From: a virus
Strand: one strand, 5' to 3'
Length of the DNA: 33,511 nt
IMG/VR virus record: IMGVR_UViG_3300024346_000274
Location: 1-33,511 of that record
Below the pieces are notes generated by a model that made no database searches, was not told where the DNA came from, and saw only the letters and a list, made by a program, of their open reading frames with translations. The translations under genes were made by a program, and so were the position numbers. Of this stretch, positions 6,993 to 16,510 are shown piece after piece. Positions within the stretch are counted from its first letter, which is position 1. Every line of letters begins with the position of its first letter.

Positions 6993-9260
6993 ATGGCTAT
7001 AAAAGAATTTAAAAATATAGAAGAAAAAAAGGGCTATCGAGTTGAGAAAAAAGATAGAGAAATCTTCGAACGCGAAGTTCGTAGAGGTATCTTTGGTATT
7101 GATGTAGGTGATATCATTGAGTTTATTGTATATGATGCTTCAGATAATCCTCTTCCTCAAGAATCAGCAAATGGTAAAACTGTTAGATATGTTTCTTATA
7201 CAGATACAAATATTCAGAAATATTTTAGTAAAGTAAATCAAACTAAATTTAATGTTAAAAGAAATGGTGCTGAAGAATTCTTTGTTGATATTGAAAAATT
7301 AATAAAAGAGGCGGGATATTCACAAGGAATATTTAAAACATCTGTATCTTTACTCAATAGAAGATTGGGTTCAGAAGAACGTAAATTTGATAAAGCATGG
7401 ATACATGAAATATCACCATCAAGAACTGAAGTAAGAGTTTTACCAGTAATAGATGAGCAAACAGGTCATCCAAATTCTGATTTAGATATACGATACAATA
7501 CCTTTACAAGTGGTGAAGATTTTGCAGCTGATGTTCTTCAGTTCTTAGATGAATTTTCAGCACAATTTGATATAACAGCAGTTTTAAAAAAAATGTTGGC
7601 TTTAAGAGGTAAAGTTGCAGCTGGTGAAGGATACATAAAACTAATTGAAAAAGAATTTAAAATAGATAATTTTGAAAGATGGTTATCTCTTGTAAAAATA
7701 TCCTTTGATAAATCATTAGACCATTACAGAAATAATCGATATTCAAATATTTTAGAACAAGATAAGTTTGGACAATCTACTGGTGACTCATTTGGTATTA
7801 ACTTTAATTCTAAAGGAATTATAAGTCAACTTTGTGATATTGGAGAACAATGTGTAAATTATCATTTACCAAATCAAGAAATTAGGTCAGAAACTAGAAG
7901 GTCTAATACTCAACAAAAAACTTTAGATGATGTTGGTAAAATTTTACAAACTGTAAAATCAGATGGAGAATTCTTAGCAGAATCACCAACTGAAAAGAAA
8001 CCAGCAATAAGGGGATGTAGAGACCCTAAAGCAACAAATTATAATCCGGCTGCAACTGTGGATGATATATGTAAATATACGGTAACGGTAACTAAACATA
8101 GGAAAATTCCTATACCACCACCACCTCCACCACCAATACCACCGCCAAGACCAAATCCACCTGCTCCATCTGGAGGGTCTCCAAGACCAAAACCCGCGGC
8201 AACAAATTATTCGATAAGTGCATCTCCAATTGAAGGTCAACCATCTCCAAAAAATGGTAGGCTTATACAACAATTTAGAATACAAGCATCTCCATCGGAT
8301 ATTAAAAAATTTGGTGCAAATGCAAAACAGGCTAGAATTACAGGACTTCCATCATGGGCAACAATAACTGTTTCTGAAAGAAATCTTGGATATAGTAGTG
8401 GAAATTGTTTATTACGAGTACGTGTGCTTAAAAATACTGGAGCTGCTAGAAGTGGAACTGTTTCGTTCTCATCAAATTTACCGGGAAATCCAACAACATC
8501 AGTAACTATTTCACAAGCAGGAACTGCAGCGGCACCAGCTCCTAAACCACAACCACAGCCCAAACCAAAACCACCAAAAAAACTTATAGATGAAATAGAT
8601 TTACCTGATATGCTTAATAATTCACTTGCCTTTACAGTAAACGAATTATCATCAGCTGAAGGAATAGCACGTAGTGGATTTTCTGCTTACAATTCTCCAG
8701 CATATTCTGGAGAACCAATGGGTGCGTTACTATCAGGATGTTTAGTTGGAAATACTCAAATAGAAATGGAAAATGGTACTTTTAAATCAATAAAAGATGT
8801 GTTAATTGGAGATTCGTTAATGGGATTAGATATTAAAACACTTTCTAGTCATTTTGAAGTTGAAGATAATTGGGAAGGTAAAGATATTGAACAGTATGAT
8901 AACAAGCCGTTTAAAGTTCTAAATAAAATCACTATTAGTGATGCAGAGGTGTATTCAATCAACAATGGATTATTAGAGTGTAGTGAGGACCACAAACATT
9001 TAGTTAAACGAGATGATAGTTGGAGGATACGAAATACATTACAACTACAACCTGGTGATATCATGTTAGATAGGGATAAAAATACAATTTTAATCGATAG
9101 TATTATGTTAGATAGACAAGAGGATGTGTATTTAATTAGGTTAGATGGTAAACATACTTATTATGCAAACGGTATATTAACCCACAACATAAAACCAGAC
9201 GGAGGAATTGCTGGATTTAATACTTCATCATTATATGATGGTTCTGGTAGAAGAAGATAA
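6993..9260 (+). CDS. Tail protein with BACON-like and C-terminal Hint (intein-like) domains
   Basis: This 755-residue multi-domain protein starts two bases after the previous stop. Residues 1-330 are a phage structural-type region containing an EISPSRTEVRVLP motif. Residues 341-362 carry a cysteine-bounded DPKATNYNPAAT motif ending DDICKY. Residues 374-391 are polyproline. Residues ~405-510 resemble a BACON domain (LPSWATITVS, RVRVLKNTGAARSGTVSF, TSVTISQAG). A Pro/Lys linker follows. Residues 583-732 form a Hint domain: block A starts at C583 (CLVGNTQIEMENG), block B includes the S664-E-D-H667 motif, and block F/G reads YYANGILTHN with H731-N732. Residue +1 is Ile733, not Cys/Ser/Thr, and only 23 residues follow. 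Protein splicing in the usual sense is therefore unlikely; self-cleavage or a degenerate role is possible. No homing endonuclease insert is seen. Confidence 0.75.
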   Translation: MAIKEFKNIEEKKGYRVEKKDREIFEREVRRGIFGIDVGDIIEFIVYDASDNPLPQESANGKTVRYVSYTDTNIQKYFSKVNQTKFNVKRNGAEEFFVDIEKLIKEAGYSQGIFKTSVSLLNRRLGSEERKFDKAWIHEISPSRTEVRVLPVIDEQTGHPNSDLDIRYNTFTSGEDFAADVLQFLDEFSAQFDITAVLKKMLALRGKVAAGEGYIKLIEKEFKIDNFERWLSLVKISFDKSLDHYRNNRYSNILEQDKFGQSTGDSFGINFNSKGIISQLCDIGEQCVNYHLPNQEIRSETRRSNTQQKTLDDVGKILQTVKSDGEFLAESPTEKKPAIRGCRDPKATNYNPAATVDDICKYTVTVTKHRKIPIPPPPPPPIPPPRPNPPAPSGGSPRPKPAATNYSISASPIEGQPSPKNGRLIQQFRIQASPSDIKKFGANAKQARITGLPSWATITVSERNLGYSSGNCLLRVRVLKNTGAARSGTVSFSSNLPGNPTTSVTISQAGTAAAPAPKPQPQPKPKPPKKLIDEIDLPDMLNNSLAFTVNELSSAEGIARSGFSAYNSPAYSGEPMGALLSGCLVGNTQIEMENGTFKSIKDVLIGDSLMGLDIKTLSSHFEVEDNWEGKDIEQYDNKPFKVLNKITISDAEVYSINNGLLECSEDHKHLVKRDDSWRIRNTLQLQPGDIMLDRDKNTILIDSIMLDRQEDVYLIRLDGKHTYYANGILTHNIKPDGGIAGFNTSSLYDGSGRRR

Positions 9261-9278
9261 AATAAATAATTGAATTAG

Positions 9279-9287
9279 ATATTTATA
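9279..9287 (+). promoter_or_regulatory. Putative phage late promoter core ATATTTATA
   Basis: The 9-mer lies in the 50-nt gap after the Hint-protein gene, preceding the ATG at 9311 by 23 nt. A GGAGAG ribosome binding site lies between the two. It is one of seven identical copies in the window; promoter function is inferred from placement. Confidence 0.55.
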
Positions 9288-9310
9288 TACTAAAGGAGAG
9301 ATAACTTAAA

Positions 9311-12300
9311 ATGGCATTACCAACGTATAAAGCTAAACAACGAGGCGAAATTTCAATTGATGGCCAATATGAATGGACTGGATATAACTGGATTCCAGTA
9401 AGTAGCTTTGGTTCGGGTGGTGTGAACGCCGATACAAGCCGTGCGGTTTCTCAATCATCAGTTGGGTTTCAGAATACTGGTGCCAATTCATTTTACAACA
9501 CAAATAGTGGTTTACCCTATATTGGTGATTTAGGATTAGGTGATTTAAGTGGTTTAAAATTAAATGGTGATGGGTTTCTTAAGATTGACCTGCCACCAAT
9601 TACATTTGCACCTTTGGATATCCAATTTACTCTAAACTTTACAACAAACCCAACTCATAAAAAAGGAATACAATTCTCAGATGGAACTCCAATAGCTTCA
9701 GGTGCTAAATTTAGTTCAAAAGCATTCTTAAGTGGTAAAACTATTGTTGCTAAAGATGGCCAAAAAGCAGCTGAAGTTTATCAAGTTAAAGCTAAACTTG
9801 GAGCTAGTTCTTTAGGATTTGAGCAATATACTATTGATGTTATAAAGAATGGTAGTGTTCAAAAAACAATGACTATGTTGGATGCACAAGCAACATTACA
9901 TTTTACATTCCCTCAAGTTGTAGTAGACCCGCCAGACCCACCATCAACTGATGTTAGTGTACTTATTCAACATGACCTCGCGAGTGGGGTAAGTGCAGTT
10001 GCTAATATAGCAGGAAAAACTCAAACTATAACAGGAACTGGTTCAACAAAGGTTAATGCTTCAAAGGGTGGTGCTTTTAGTGTAACCCCAACAAGTAATA
10101 GTTCGTATAATCATTTATATACTTTATACAGAGAACCGGCTGGAAATCAAATAGGCACAACATCTACTAAAGTTTTCAGTAATACTGTTCAAGATGGTAC
10201 TAATTATAAATTAAAATTTAGTATTTCAAAGGGAGAAATTCCAAAAGACCCACCTGCTGACCCAATACCAGATAATACACCAAAATACAGATATGAAAAA
10301 TATACTGTAACTGAATCTAGAACCTCAGGTGAAGCTGCTCCAGGATATACAAAACCCATATTAACTTTAACCGATGGTAATCAATACACTTTTAACATTG
10401 GTGAAGGTGGTACTACCGTACTTGAAATACCATTTACAACTAAAAATACAGATTGGGTAAATGTTAGAACAAAAGGAACTTCAGTACGAAAAAATAATTT
10501 CAATACTAAGTTAGTTGTAACACCAACTGATTTTGATGGACCGGGTCTTTATCAAGTTTGGTTACAGCCAGATTCTAATATTAATGGTACTGGTGAAGCA
10601 AAACCAATAGCAATATCAGTAGTTCAAAAAGATTTCCTACCGGGACCAGATATTACAACAATTGATTATCCTGAAACTATTTATGGTGAAGATTATCAAG
10701 GATACAATGTAGATTTTGGAGTTAACTGGAACTCTGTAAATACCAACTACGTTAACATATATATTGGTAAAGTATCGGATACTACACGAATAGTAAAAAA
10801 GGGAGCAGCAGTAGGTTCCCAACAATTTAATATTGGTAAAATATTAAAACAAGCAGGTGAATCACTAAATGAAAATTTAGATTGGGTTTATTTTGATTTA
10901 TATTTTATTCCCTATAATACAGAAGGAGATGAATTAGCAGAAGGTAGAGTTGAATCTATTAAGATTGCATTTGATAAAGGTAACTTACAACTTCGTAGAC
11001 CCGATGTAATGCGAGATATCTCAGATGCCATTTGTAATCAATTTGATTCAGATGCATTAGGGCAAGATAATTCTAAATACTTAACTCACTTAATGCACTT
11101 TGGTGATGGTGATAATAAACTTATTGCTACATGGTGTACTGATTATGAAGAATTTTCACAATACGAAGATGTAATTCAGAAGGTTGAAAATGATGAAGGT
11201 GAATTTGTAGACCAAATTGTTCGTAAAAAAACACACGAAGAAGAAACGTTAGTGTTCAAAATGTACGAACCTCTACCGAGAAGTGTACAACCCAACCAAC
11301 AAATTTGGGTATCTAAGATACAATCATTACCTCTCATCGAACAAGTAACTTTAATTAATGAAGAGTTAAAGGAATGTATAGAACTTACACCAGATTTTGG
11401 ACAAAATATATGTGGAGAAAATATTGGATTTCAATTATATGATGATTTAGTTGCAAGTGGTTCCGCTACATCTACTTCTGTAATAAGTGAATTTGTGAGT
11501 GGAAGTGGTCTTTCATTAGATACATTACAAATTTCATTTGCAAGTTCTTCTCAAGAAATTAGTGGTTCTATTCTTATTGATGGTGATACTACATGGGGTT
11601 GGAATAACTTTGTAAAATATTCTTCTGCAGAAGAAAGAGTAAATAATTTTTTATATAAGGTTAAGTTAATAGAATTATATGAAACAAAGGTAGAAGAACT
11701 TCAATCAGGTTCTTATTATACTGGTTCTGCTGGTATGATTAGAGAAATACAAACTAATACAGAAAACATACAACAGGTTAAAACTAACTTTGATGCATTT
11801 GAAAAATTCTTATTTACATCATCTTCTGTTAGTGGATTAACATATCCTGGTGCAGGAACAAATGAAGTTTCTCAATCAACATCAAACGAATCAGTTGATT
11901 GGTATAGTGGAATAATATCATCTGCACAAAATTATGATTTTTATAATAAAGATTATTTAATAAACAACCTACCACAACACGTTCAAGATTCAGAAGAATC
12001 CGAACAGTTTAAGCTATTTTTCAATATGATGGGTCATCACTTTGATGTTCTCTATTCATATACTAAAGCATTAGCAGCAACTAAAAACTTAGAACACAAA
12101 TATGAACTTGGTATTAAAGATACGTTGGTATCTTCCATGCTAAAATCTCTAGGTTGGGATGCTAAAATGGGTAAAAAAGCTCAGGCTCTTTGGGAATATT
12201 CTTTCGGACAAACTTCTGATGGTACTCAAGTATCATCACTAAGTGGTAAGGAAAAACAACAAGAGGTTTGGAGAAGATTATTAAATAACCTACCATATTT

Positions 12301-14497
12301 ACTTAAACACAAAGGGTCTAACAGAGCAGTTAAAGCAGCACTCGCGTGTTATGGTGTACCAACTTCTATGTTAACTATATTAGAATTTGGAGGACCTCAG
12401 TTAAAAGAAGGTGGTGCTACTAAGTTTTCATTTGATGATAGAACTGCTGCAATTAACATTAGTGGTTCTGAATCTGTAATTGTTCCTTGGAAAGAATATA
12501 GTGAAACCTCTGAACACCCACAGGCAGTTGAAATTAGGTTAAATTCCGAACAGAAACAAGACCAAACATTTATTTCATCAAGTGGATGGAATGTTGGTGT
12601 ATCATATAGTAGTGGTAATCAAGGTAAACTTGAATTTCAATATTTAAGTGGTTCTACTATCATGTCCCAATCATCTGAAGTAATTCCATTTTTTAACGAT
12701 GAGTACACTCAAATTGTAATACAACATCTTGCAACTGGTTCATTTGAAATTTATGCAAAAGAAGCATTTAATGAAAGAATTAGGAATGAGGTTTCAATGT
12801 CTGTTTATAATGTACCAACTTCTTCATGGGAATTGGATACTGAATTAACCCTTGGTGGTTCTACAATGAGTGGTTCAATTGATGAATTTAGATATTGGAC
12901 AACTGCATTATCAGAATCACGTATTGATAATCATACATTATTACCAGATGCAATTGATGGTAATCACCATTCATCTTCTACTGAAGATTTAGTTCTTCGT
13001 TTAGATTTTGAATATCCAAAAGATAGAAATGCAGATACTGCTATCAAAAATGTATCTATAAACGAAACATATGATGTTGATTTTGTAACAGCATCTAACT
13101 TTACAACTATTAGTGAGTACCCATATCATTACACAACATATGAAAGAACTGTAACTGCAAATGTTCCTTCAAGTGGTTTTGGTGTTGGTAATAAATTTAG
13201 ATTTGAAACACAAGAAGCCAGTATTCCAACAGAAGATATAACGACTGGATTGAGTCTTTCTTATAGAGAACGTTCAACTAAAAAATCATTAGATACTGCT
13301 CCAATTGATTCAAATAGATTAGGATTATTTTTCTCACCAGTAAAAGAGATTAATATGGATATGTTAAAATCTCTTGGACAGTTTGAATTAGATGATTATA
13401 TTGGTGAACCTGAAGAAAGATATTCTTCTGAATATAGAGATTTAAGAATTCTTAGAAATTATTATTTTGAAAGATATAATATAAATCTTTATGAATATAT
13501 TCAGTTAGTAAGATACATTGACCAATCTTTGTTTGAAACATTAGAATCACTTGTTCCTGCTAGAGCAATTGTATCAAGTGGTTTATTAATTGAACCTCAT
13601 ATGCTTGAAAGAAGTAAGGTACAACATAGAAAACCACAAGCAGTAGATATTGGTAGTAAATTATCTGATGGTAAAATTACTTTAAGAGAAGGTAAGCAAT
13701 TATTATTTGAAGATGTAAAACCACTTGATTTCAAACTAAATCAAAATAAAGATTTAAAAATTGATATTGATGCTAAAAGAATAAATGATGGTTTATTAAG
13801 AAGATTATTACCAAAATTTACTTTTAACAGACGAAGTTTTAATGGAACTATTAGAAGTGTAGGTCCTGCTTTTATTTCTTCTACTGATTTAATGGATGGT
13901 AGAATTACCGATACTCAGTTTATACAAAGATTATTAAGACAACAATTGGCACTTGGTGGACAATCTCAAATTGGAGTAGACCCACGAAATTTACGTAATG
14001 GACTTGCTGGTATATTTGCTAAAAATGGTGTTGCAAACATTACTCGTTTAGATGGAAATGGTACTTTAATAAAAGAAAGAAAACAAGTTTGGATTGTAAC
14101 AGAACAATATACTGAAATAGAAAGACAAGCAATCCCAGGTACTGGTCAATTATCTGCAGATGGTAAACGATGGTTAAAAGAACCATTATATAGAGATATT
14201 ACTGTAACTAAAACAAGACAAGTTGTAGTATTTAATGAAATAGGAGACCCTGCACCAAGTGGAGATAATATATTATCTGCAGTTGCAGCAAATTCGAATG
14301 GCGGAAAACTACCAGGAGGAAATCTTGGAGACAAGTATGGAAAACGTGGATTTCGTTCTTCATCAAGACAAACAGCAAGAACAACCTTGGATAAAAAATC
14401 ACCAGTAGAAACGTTTTGTACTAACCCTAATATTCTTAAAGTTTCAGATACTTCAAGAGGAAAAGGTGAACCAATTTTAGAAGTTGATAGAAAATAA
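9311..14497 (+). CDS. Large tail/baseplate protein with LamG-like domain
   Basis: This 1728-residue protein is preceded by the late promoter core and a GGAGAG site. The first ~600 residues are beta-rich modules joined by proline linkers (around 205-215 and 311-325). Residues ~600-990 are mainly helical and contain an LFFNMMGHHFDVLYSY segment. At ~993-1020 there is a motif resembling P2 gpI-type tail proteins (NLPYLLKHKGSNRAVKAAL, then CYGVP). Residues ~1040-1235 look like a LamG/concanavalin-type sandwich, including GSIDEFRYWTTALSESRI. At ~1413-1440 lies LVPARAIVSSGLLIEPHMLE, a motif I associate with phage tail proteins. The C-terminus is basic. It is probably a peripheral baseplate or fibre-attachment protein with a glycan-facing module. 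Correspondence to T4 gp7 by position is possible but not shown. Confidence 0.65.
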   Translation: MALPTYKAKQRGEISIDGQYEWTGYNWIPVSSFGSGGVNADTSRAVSQSSVGFQNTGANSFYNTNSGLPYIGDLGLGDLSGLKLNGDGFLKIDLPPITFAPLDIQFTLNFTTNPTHKKGIQFSDGTPIASGAKFSSKAFLSGKTIVAKDGQKAAEVYQVKAKLGASSLGFEQYTIDVIKNGSVQKTMTMLDAQATLHFTFPQVVVDPPDPPSTDVSVLIQHDLASGVSAVANIAGKTQTITGTGSTKVNASKGGAFSVTPTSNSSYNHLYTLYREPAGNQIGTTSTKVFSNTVQDGTNYKLKFSISKGEIPKDPPADPIPDNTPKYRYEKYTVTESRTSGEAAPGYTKPILTLTDGNQYTFNIGEGGTTVLEIPFTTKNTDWVNVRTKGTSVRKNNFNTKLVVTPTDFDGPGLYQVWLQPDSNINGTGEAKPIAISVVQKDFLPGPDITTIDYPETIYGEDYQGYNVDFGVNWNSVNTNYVNIYIGKVSDTTRIVKKGAAVGSQQFNIGKILKQAGESLNENLDWVYFDLYFIPYNTEGDELAEGRVESIKIAFDKGNLQLRRPDVMRDISDAICNQFDSDALGQDNSKYLTHLMHFGDGDNKLIATWCTDYEEFSQYEDVIQKVENDEGEFVDQIVRKKTHEEETLVFKMYEPLPRSVQPNQQIWVSKIQSLPLIEQVTLINEELKECIELTPDFGQNICGENIGFQLYDDLVASGSATSTSVISEFVSGSGLSLDTLQISFASSSQEISGSILIDGDTTWGWNNFVKYSSAEERVNNFLYKVKLIELYETKVEELQSGSYYTGSAGMIREIQTNTENIQQVKTNFDAFEKFLFTSSSVSGLTYPGAGTNEVSQSTSNESVDWYSGIISSAQNYDFYNKDYLINNLPQHVQDSEESEQFKLFFNMMGHHFDVLYSYTKALAATKNLEHKYELGIKDTLVSSMLKSLGWDAKMGKKAQALWEYSFGQTSDGTQVSSLSGKEKQQEVWRRLLNNLPYLLKHKGSNRAVKAALACYGVPTSMLTILEFGGPQLKEGGATKFSFDDRTAAINISGSESVIVPWKEYSETSEHPQAVEIRLNSEQKQDQTFISSSGWNVGVSYSSGNQGKLEFQYLSGSTIMSQSSEVIPFFNDEYTQIVIQHLATGSFEIYAKEAFNERIRNEVSMSVYNVPTSSWELDTELTLGGSTMSGSIDEFRYWTTALSESRIDNHTLLPDAIDGNHHSSSTEDLVLRLDFEYPKDRNADTAIKNVSINETYDVDFVTASNFTTISEYPYHYTTYERTVTANVPSSGFGVGNKFRFETQEASIPTEDITTGLSLSYRERSTKKSLDTAPIDSNRLGLFFSPVKEINMDMLKSLGQFELDDYIGEPEERYSSEYRDLRILRNYYFERYNINLYEYIQLVRYIDQSLFETLESLVPARAIVSSGLLIEPHMLERSKVQHRKPQAVDIGSKLSDGKITLREGKQLLFEDVKPLDFKLNQNKDLKIDIDAKRINDGLLRRLLPKFTFNRRSFNGTIRSVGPAFISSTDLMDGRITDTQFIQRLLRQQLALGGQSQIGVDPRNLRNGLAGIFAKNGVANITRLDGNGTLIKERKQVWIVTEQYTEIERQAIPGTGQLSADGKRWLKEPLYRDITVTKTRQVVVFNEIGDPAPSGDNILSAVAANSNGGKLPGGNLGDKYGKRGFRSSSRQTARTTLDKKSPVETFCTNPNILKVSDTSRGKGEPILEVDRK

Positions 14498-14518
14498 AAT
14501 GAATTTTACAAAATACTT

Positions 14519-14527
14519 ATATTTATA
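14519..14527 (+). promoter_or_regulatory. Putative phage late promoter core ATATTTATA
   Basis: The 9-mer lies in the 54-nt gap between the 1728-residue protein gene and the next ATG at 14552, with 24 nt between motif and start. A GAGG ribosome binding site follows it. It is one of seven identical copies. Confidence 0.55.
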
Positions 14528-14551
14528 TATTGAAAACACAGAGGAACAATT

Positions 14552-15181
14552 ATGGCATATTTAGATAACGCAGAAATCACAGTAGATGCAATTCTTACTA
14601 GAAAAGGTAGAGAATTGTTAGCAAACGGTGGTGGTTTAAACATTACAAAGTTCGCATTAGGTGATGATGAGATAGATTACTCATTGTACGAACCAGCACA
14701 TCCAAAGGGTAGTGCTTATTATGATGCAGCAATTAAAGCAATCCCAATTACTGAGGCTTCACCAGATGAAACTCAAGTATTGAAATATAAATTGGTAACG
14801 TTACCAAAAGGAACAAAAAAGATTCCAAAAGTAGAATTTGGTATTCCTTCTGTTTCTGTGAATCAGAATTCTGGTCAAGTATCGTTAACACCAACAACTT
14901 CACCAGCAGGAAATGGCCAAAGTGGATATACTATAATTCTTTCTAATAAGAACGCAGGTTCAATTGTAGGAAGTGGATTAGCAGCAACATCAGGAACAAT
15001 TCCTCTAGCACTTGGTGATGAAATTACAACAACAGCAGCTATTGAAACTGGTATAACATTTACATTTATACCTAATCCAAATATTACTGCAACAATAAAA
15101 ACAACGATTACTGTATATGGTAATGAAACGGGTGGTTCACAAACTATTCCTGTTACAATAACTTATGTACAACCTAAATAA
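14552..15181 (+). CDS. Conserved phage structural protein
   Basis: This 209-residue protein has an N-terminus (MAYLDNAEITVDAILTRKGR followed by ELLANGGGLNITKFALGDDEIDY) of a type I recognise from virion proteins of many marine and T4-like phages. The precise role is not known to me. Residues 1-90 form this conserved domain. Residues ~95-209 are beta-rich and Thr/Ile/Gly-rich, resembling an Ig-like appendage. An adhesive or decorating module may therefore be fused to a baseplate or tail-fibre core. It starts its own transcription unit behind a late promoter core, with a GAGG site, and is followed by the paralogous pair of structural genes. Confidence 0.6.
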   Translation: MAYLDNAEITVDAILTRKGRELLANGGGLNITKFALGDDEIDYSLYEPAHPKGSAYYDAAIKAIPITEASPDETQVLKYKLVTLPKGTKKIPKVEFGIPSVSVNQNSGQVSLTPTTSPAGNGQSGYTIILSNKNAGSIVGSGLAATSGTIPLALGDEITTTAAIETGITFTFIPNPNITATIKTTITVYGNETGGSQTIPVTITYVQPK

Positions 15182-15198
15182 TTAAGGAACTTTAAAAG

Positions 15199-16434
15199 AT
15201 GGCACAAATAACAGGACAAGCGGGAGTAAATTTATCATCTGATTTAGCATCATATCTATCATCACAGAATGGTAATGTAACTTCTGAACAATTATCAGAA
15301 ATCATTAACCAATATTTAAGTGGTGGTGATAAAGTTGCAGCACAAGGTGGAAACCTTTCGACTGGAATCTATAAAAGATTTGGAGAATATGATACTGTAC
15401 AAGGAAAAGTAGAAACTGTAACAACTGGTCTTTGGACTGGTGATACTGGTTCATTAAGTACATTTTTTACCTCATCTGCACAAACAGATGCTAGTACGCA
15501 ATATTACTTAAATGTATATTCAACAGACCCTGCAACTGATGCATCGGCTGAAGTACAATATGCAGTAGCATATGGTAACAAATATGGTAGTGGTTCTGTA
15601 TCATTGGCTAACGATGATTCATCGGTAACTGCAACCAAAGCAACTTACGCTCAATATAGACAAATATTATTAGAACAAGATGATGAATTATTTTCATTTT
15701 CTTCTGCATCTGGAGTATCACATGATTCTGAAGATATTTTTATTATTAACGTAGCTCGTGCTAGATATAAAGAAACTCTTGACCCAGGTAATTTAGAATT
15801 CATTTTAAGTGGTTCTAATGGAGTAAGAAGATTTATTGATGATAGTGGAAAGAAATTTTCAGATACAGTAGGAAAAGCAGGTAGAGTGTTTGATATTGCA
15901 AGTGGTTCTTTAAACTTAGGAACTGAAAATCCATCAACAATTAAAAACTTATACACAAGTGGAGCTGCAGCAGAAGGACAGGGATATGGTAAATTTTATC
16001 CTGATTTAGGAATCATTGTACTTAATCCAGCTGCAATTACAGCAGAGGTTGGAGATGGTTTTGATAGTGGTTCACTTGGAGCTACTGGTCTTTACAAAGG
16101 ATTTGATTATGAAGGAAGAAACCAATACTTACTACATGGTATGATAGAAGGTGGTGGTGATTTCCAAGCAAGAAGAGTAGAAAATCTTTCTACATCTCAT
16201 TACTTTGTAAGAGCACAGAACAGAGAATTCAACTTCTCAAACAACCCAACATTTGTAAGTGGTTCGGATGGTACTTTTAGAGAATCATCTTTTGAAACAA
16301 ATCCTATAACATTTATAACATCAATTGGATTAATGAACGATGCTAATGAAATGTTAGCGGTAGCTAAAACTTCACAACCTATTGAAAAATCTTTCGATAA
16401 AGAAGTACTTATAAAAGTTAAACTTGATTTCTAA
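15199..16434 (+). CDS. Tail structural protein, paralogue 1
   Basis: This 411-residue protein is preceded by an AAGGAA ribosome binding site. Its C-terminal ~220 residues share a pattern with the next gene. First comes a glycine-rich stretch (YGKFYPDLGIIVLNP here, YGNVFYQDGLIAITT there). Then comes EFNFSNNPTF, an FITSIGLMNDANEMLAVAKT block and a final PIEKSFDKEVLIKVKLDF. The N-terminal ~190 residues differ and include YLNVYSTDPATDASAEVQYA. The shared part points to an old tandem duplication. The context suggests a tail or baseplate component; no named T4 equivalent is assigned. A strong intrinsic terminator follows the stop. Confidence 0.6.
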   Translation: MAQITGQAGVNLSSDLASYLSSQNGNVTSEQLSEIINQYLSGGDKVAAQGGNLSTGIYKRFGEYDTVQGKVETVTTGLWTGDTGSLSTFFTSSAQTDASTQYYLNVYSTDPATDASAEVQYAVAYGNKYGSGSVSLANDDSSVTATKATYAQYRQILLEQDDELFSFSSASGVSHDSEDIFIINVARARYKETLDPGNLEFILSGSNGVRRFIDDSGKKFSDTVGKAGRVFDIASGSLNLGTENPSTIKNLYTSGAAAEGQGYGKFYPDLGIIVLNPAAITAEVGDGFDSGSLGATGLYKGFDYEGRNQYLLHGMIEGGGDFQARRVENLSTSHYFVRAQNREFNFSNNPTFVSGSDGTFRESSFETNPITFITSIGLMNDANEMLAVAKTSQPIEKSFDKEVLIKVKLDF

Positions 16435-16454
16435 AAGAGCTTAACCTATAAAAC

Positions 16455-16478
16455 AACCCCACTTCGGTGGGGTTTTTT
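16455..16478 (+). terminator. Intrinsic (rho-independent) terminator
   Basis: There is an 8-bp perfect stem (AACCCCAC at 16455-16462 with GTGGGGTT at 16467-16474) closed by a TTCG tetraloop in the stable C(UUCG)G context. It runs directly into a T run to 16478. It lies 20 nt after the stop of the first paralogue and ahead of the next late promoter core. It is the clearest terminator in the window and separates the 14552-16434 unit from 16511-17806. Confidence 0.92.
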
Positions 16479-16486
16479 GTTTCTAC

Positions 16487-16495
16487 ATATTTATA
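16487..16495 (+). promoter_or_regulatory. Putative phage late promoter core ATATTTATA
   Basis: The 9-mer sits between the terminator and the ATG at 16511, with only 15 nt to the start, the shortest spacing of the set. An AGAGGA ribosome binding site fills the gap. If the motif is a -10 box, the transcript leader is under about 10 nt. Confidence 0.6.
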
Positions 16496-16510
16496 TAGAG
16501 GAATTACACT

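Noticed and set aside
7983-8563. Minus-strand frames rich in Trp/Arg and in Gly/Ala
   Set aside because: They mirror the polyproline and BACON-like region of the 755-residue protein and contain no recognisable domain.
8739-9191. Functional splicing intein
   Set aside because: The +1 residue is Ile and the C-terminal flank is 23 residues, so standard splicing is not supported. It is reported as a Hint domain only.
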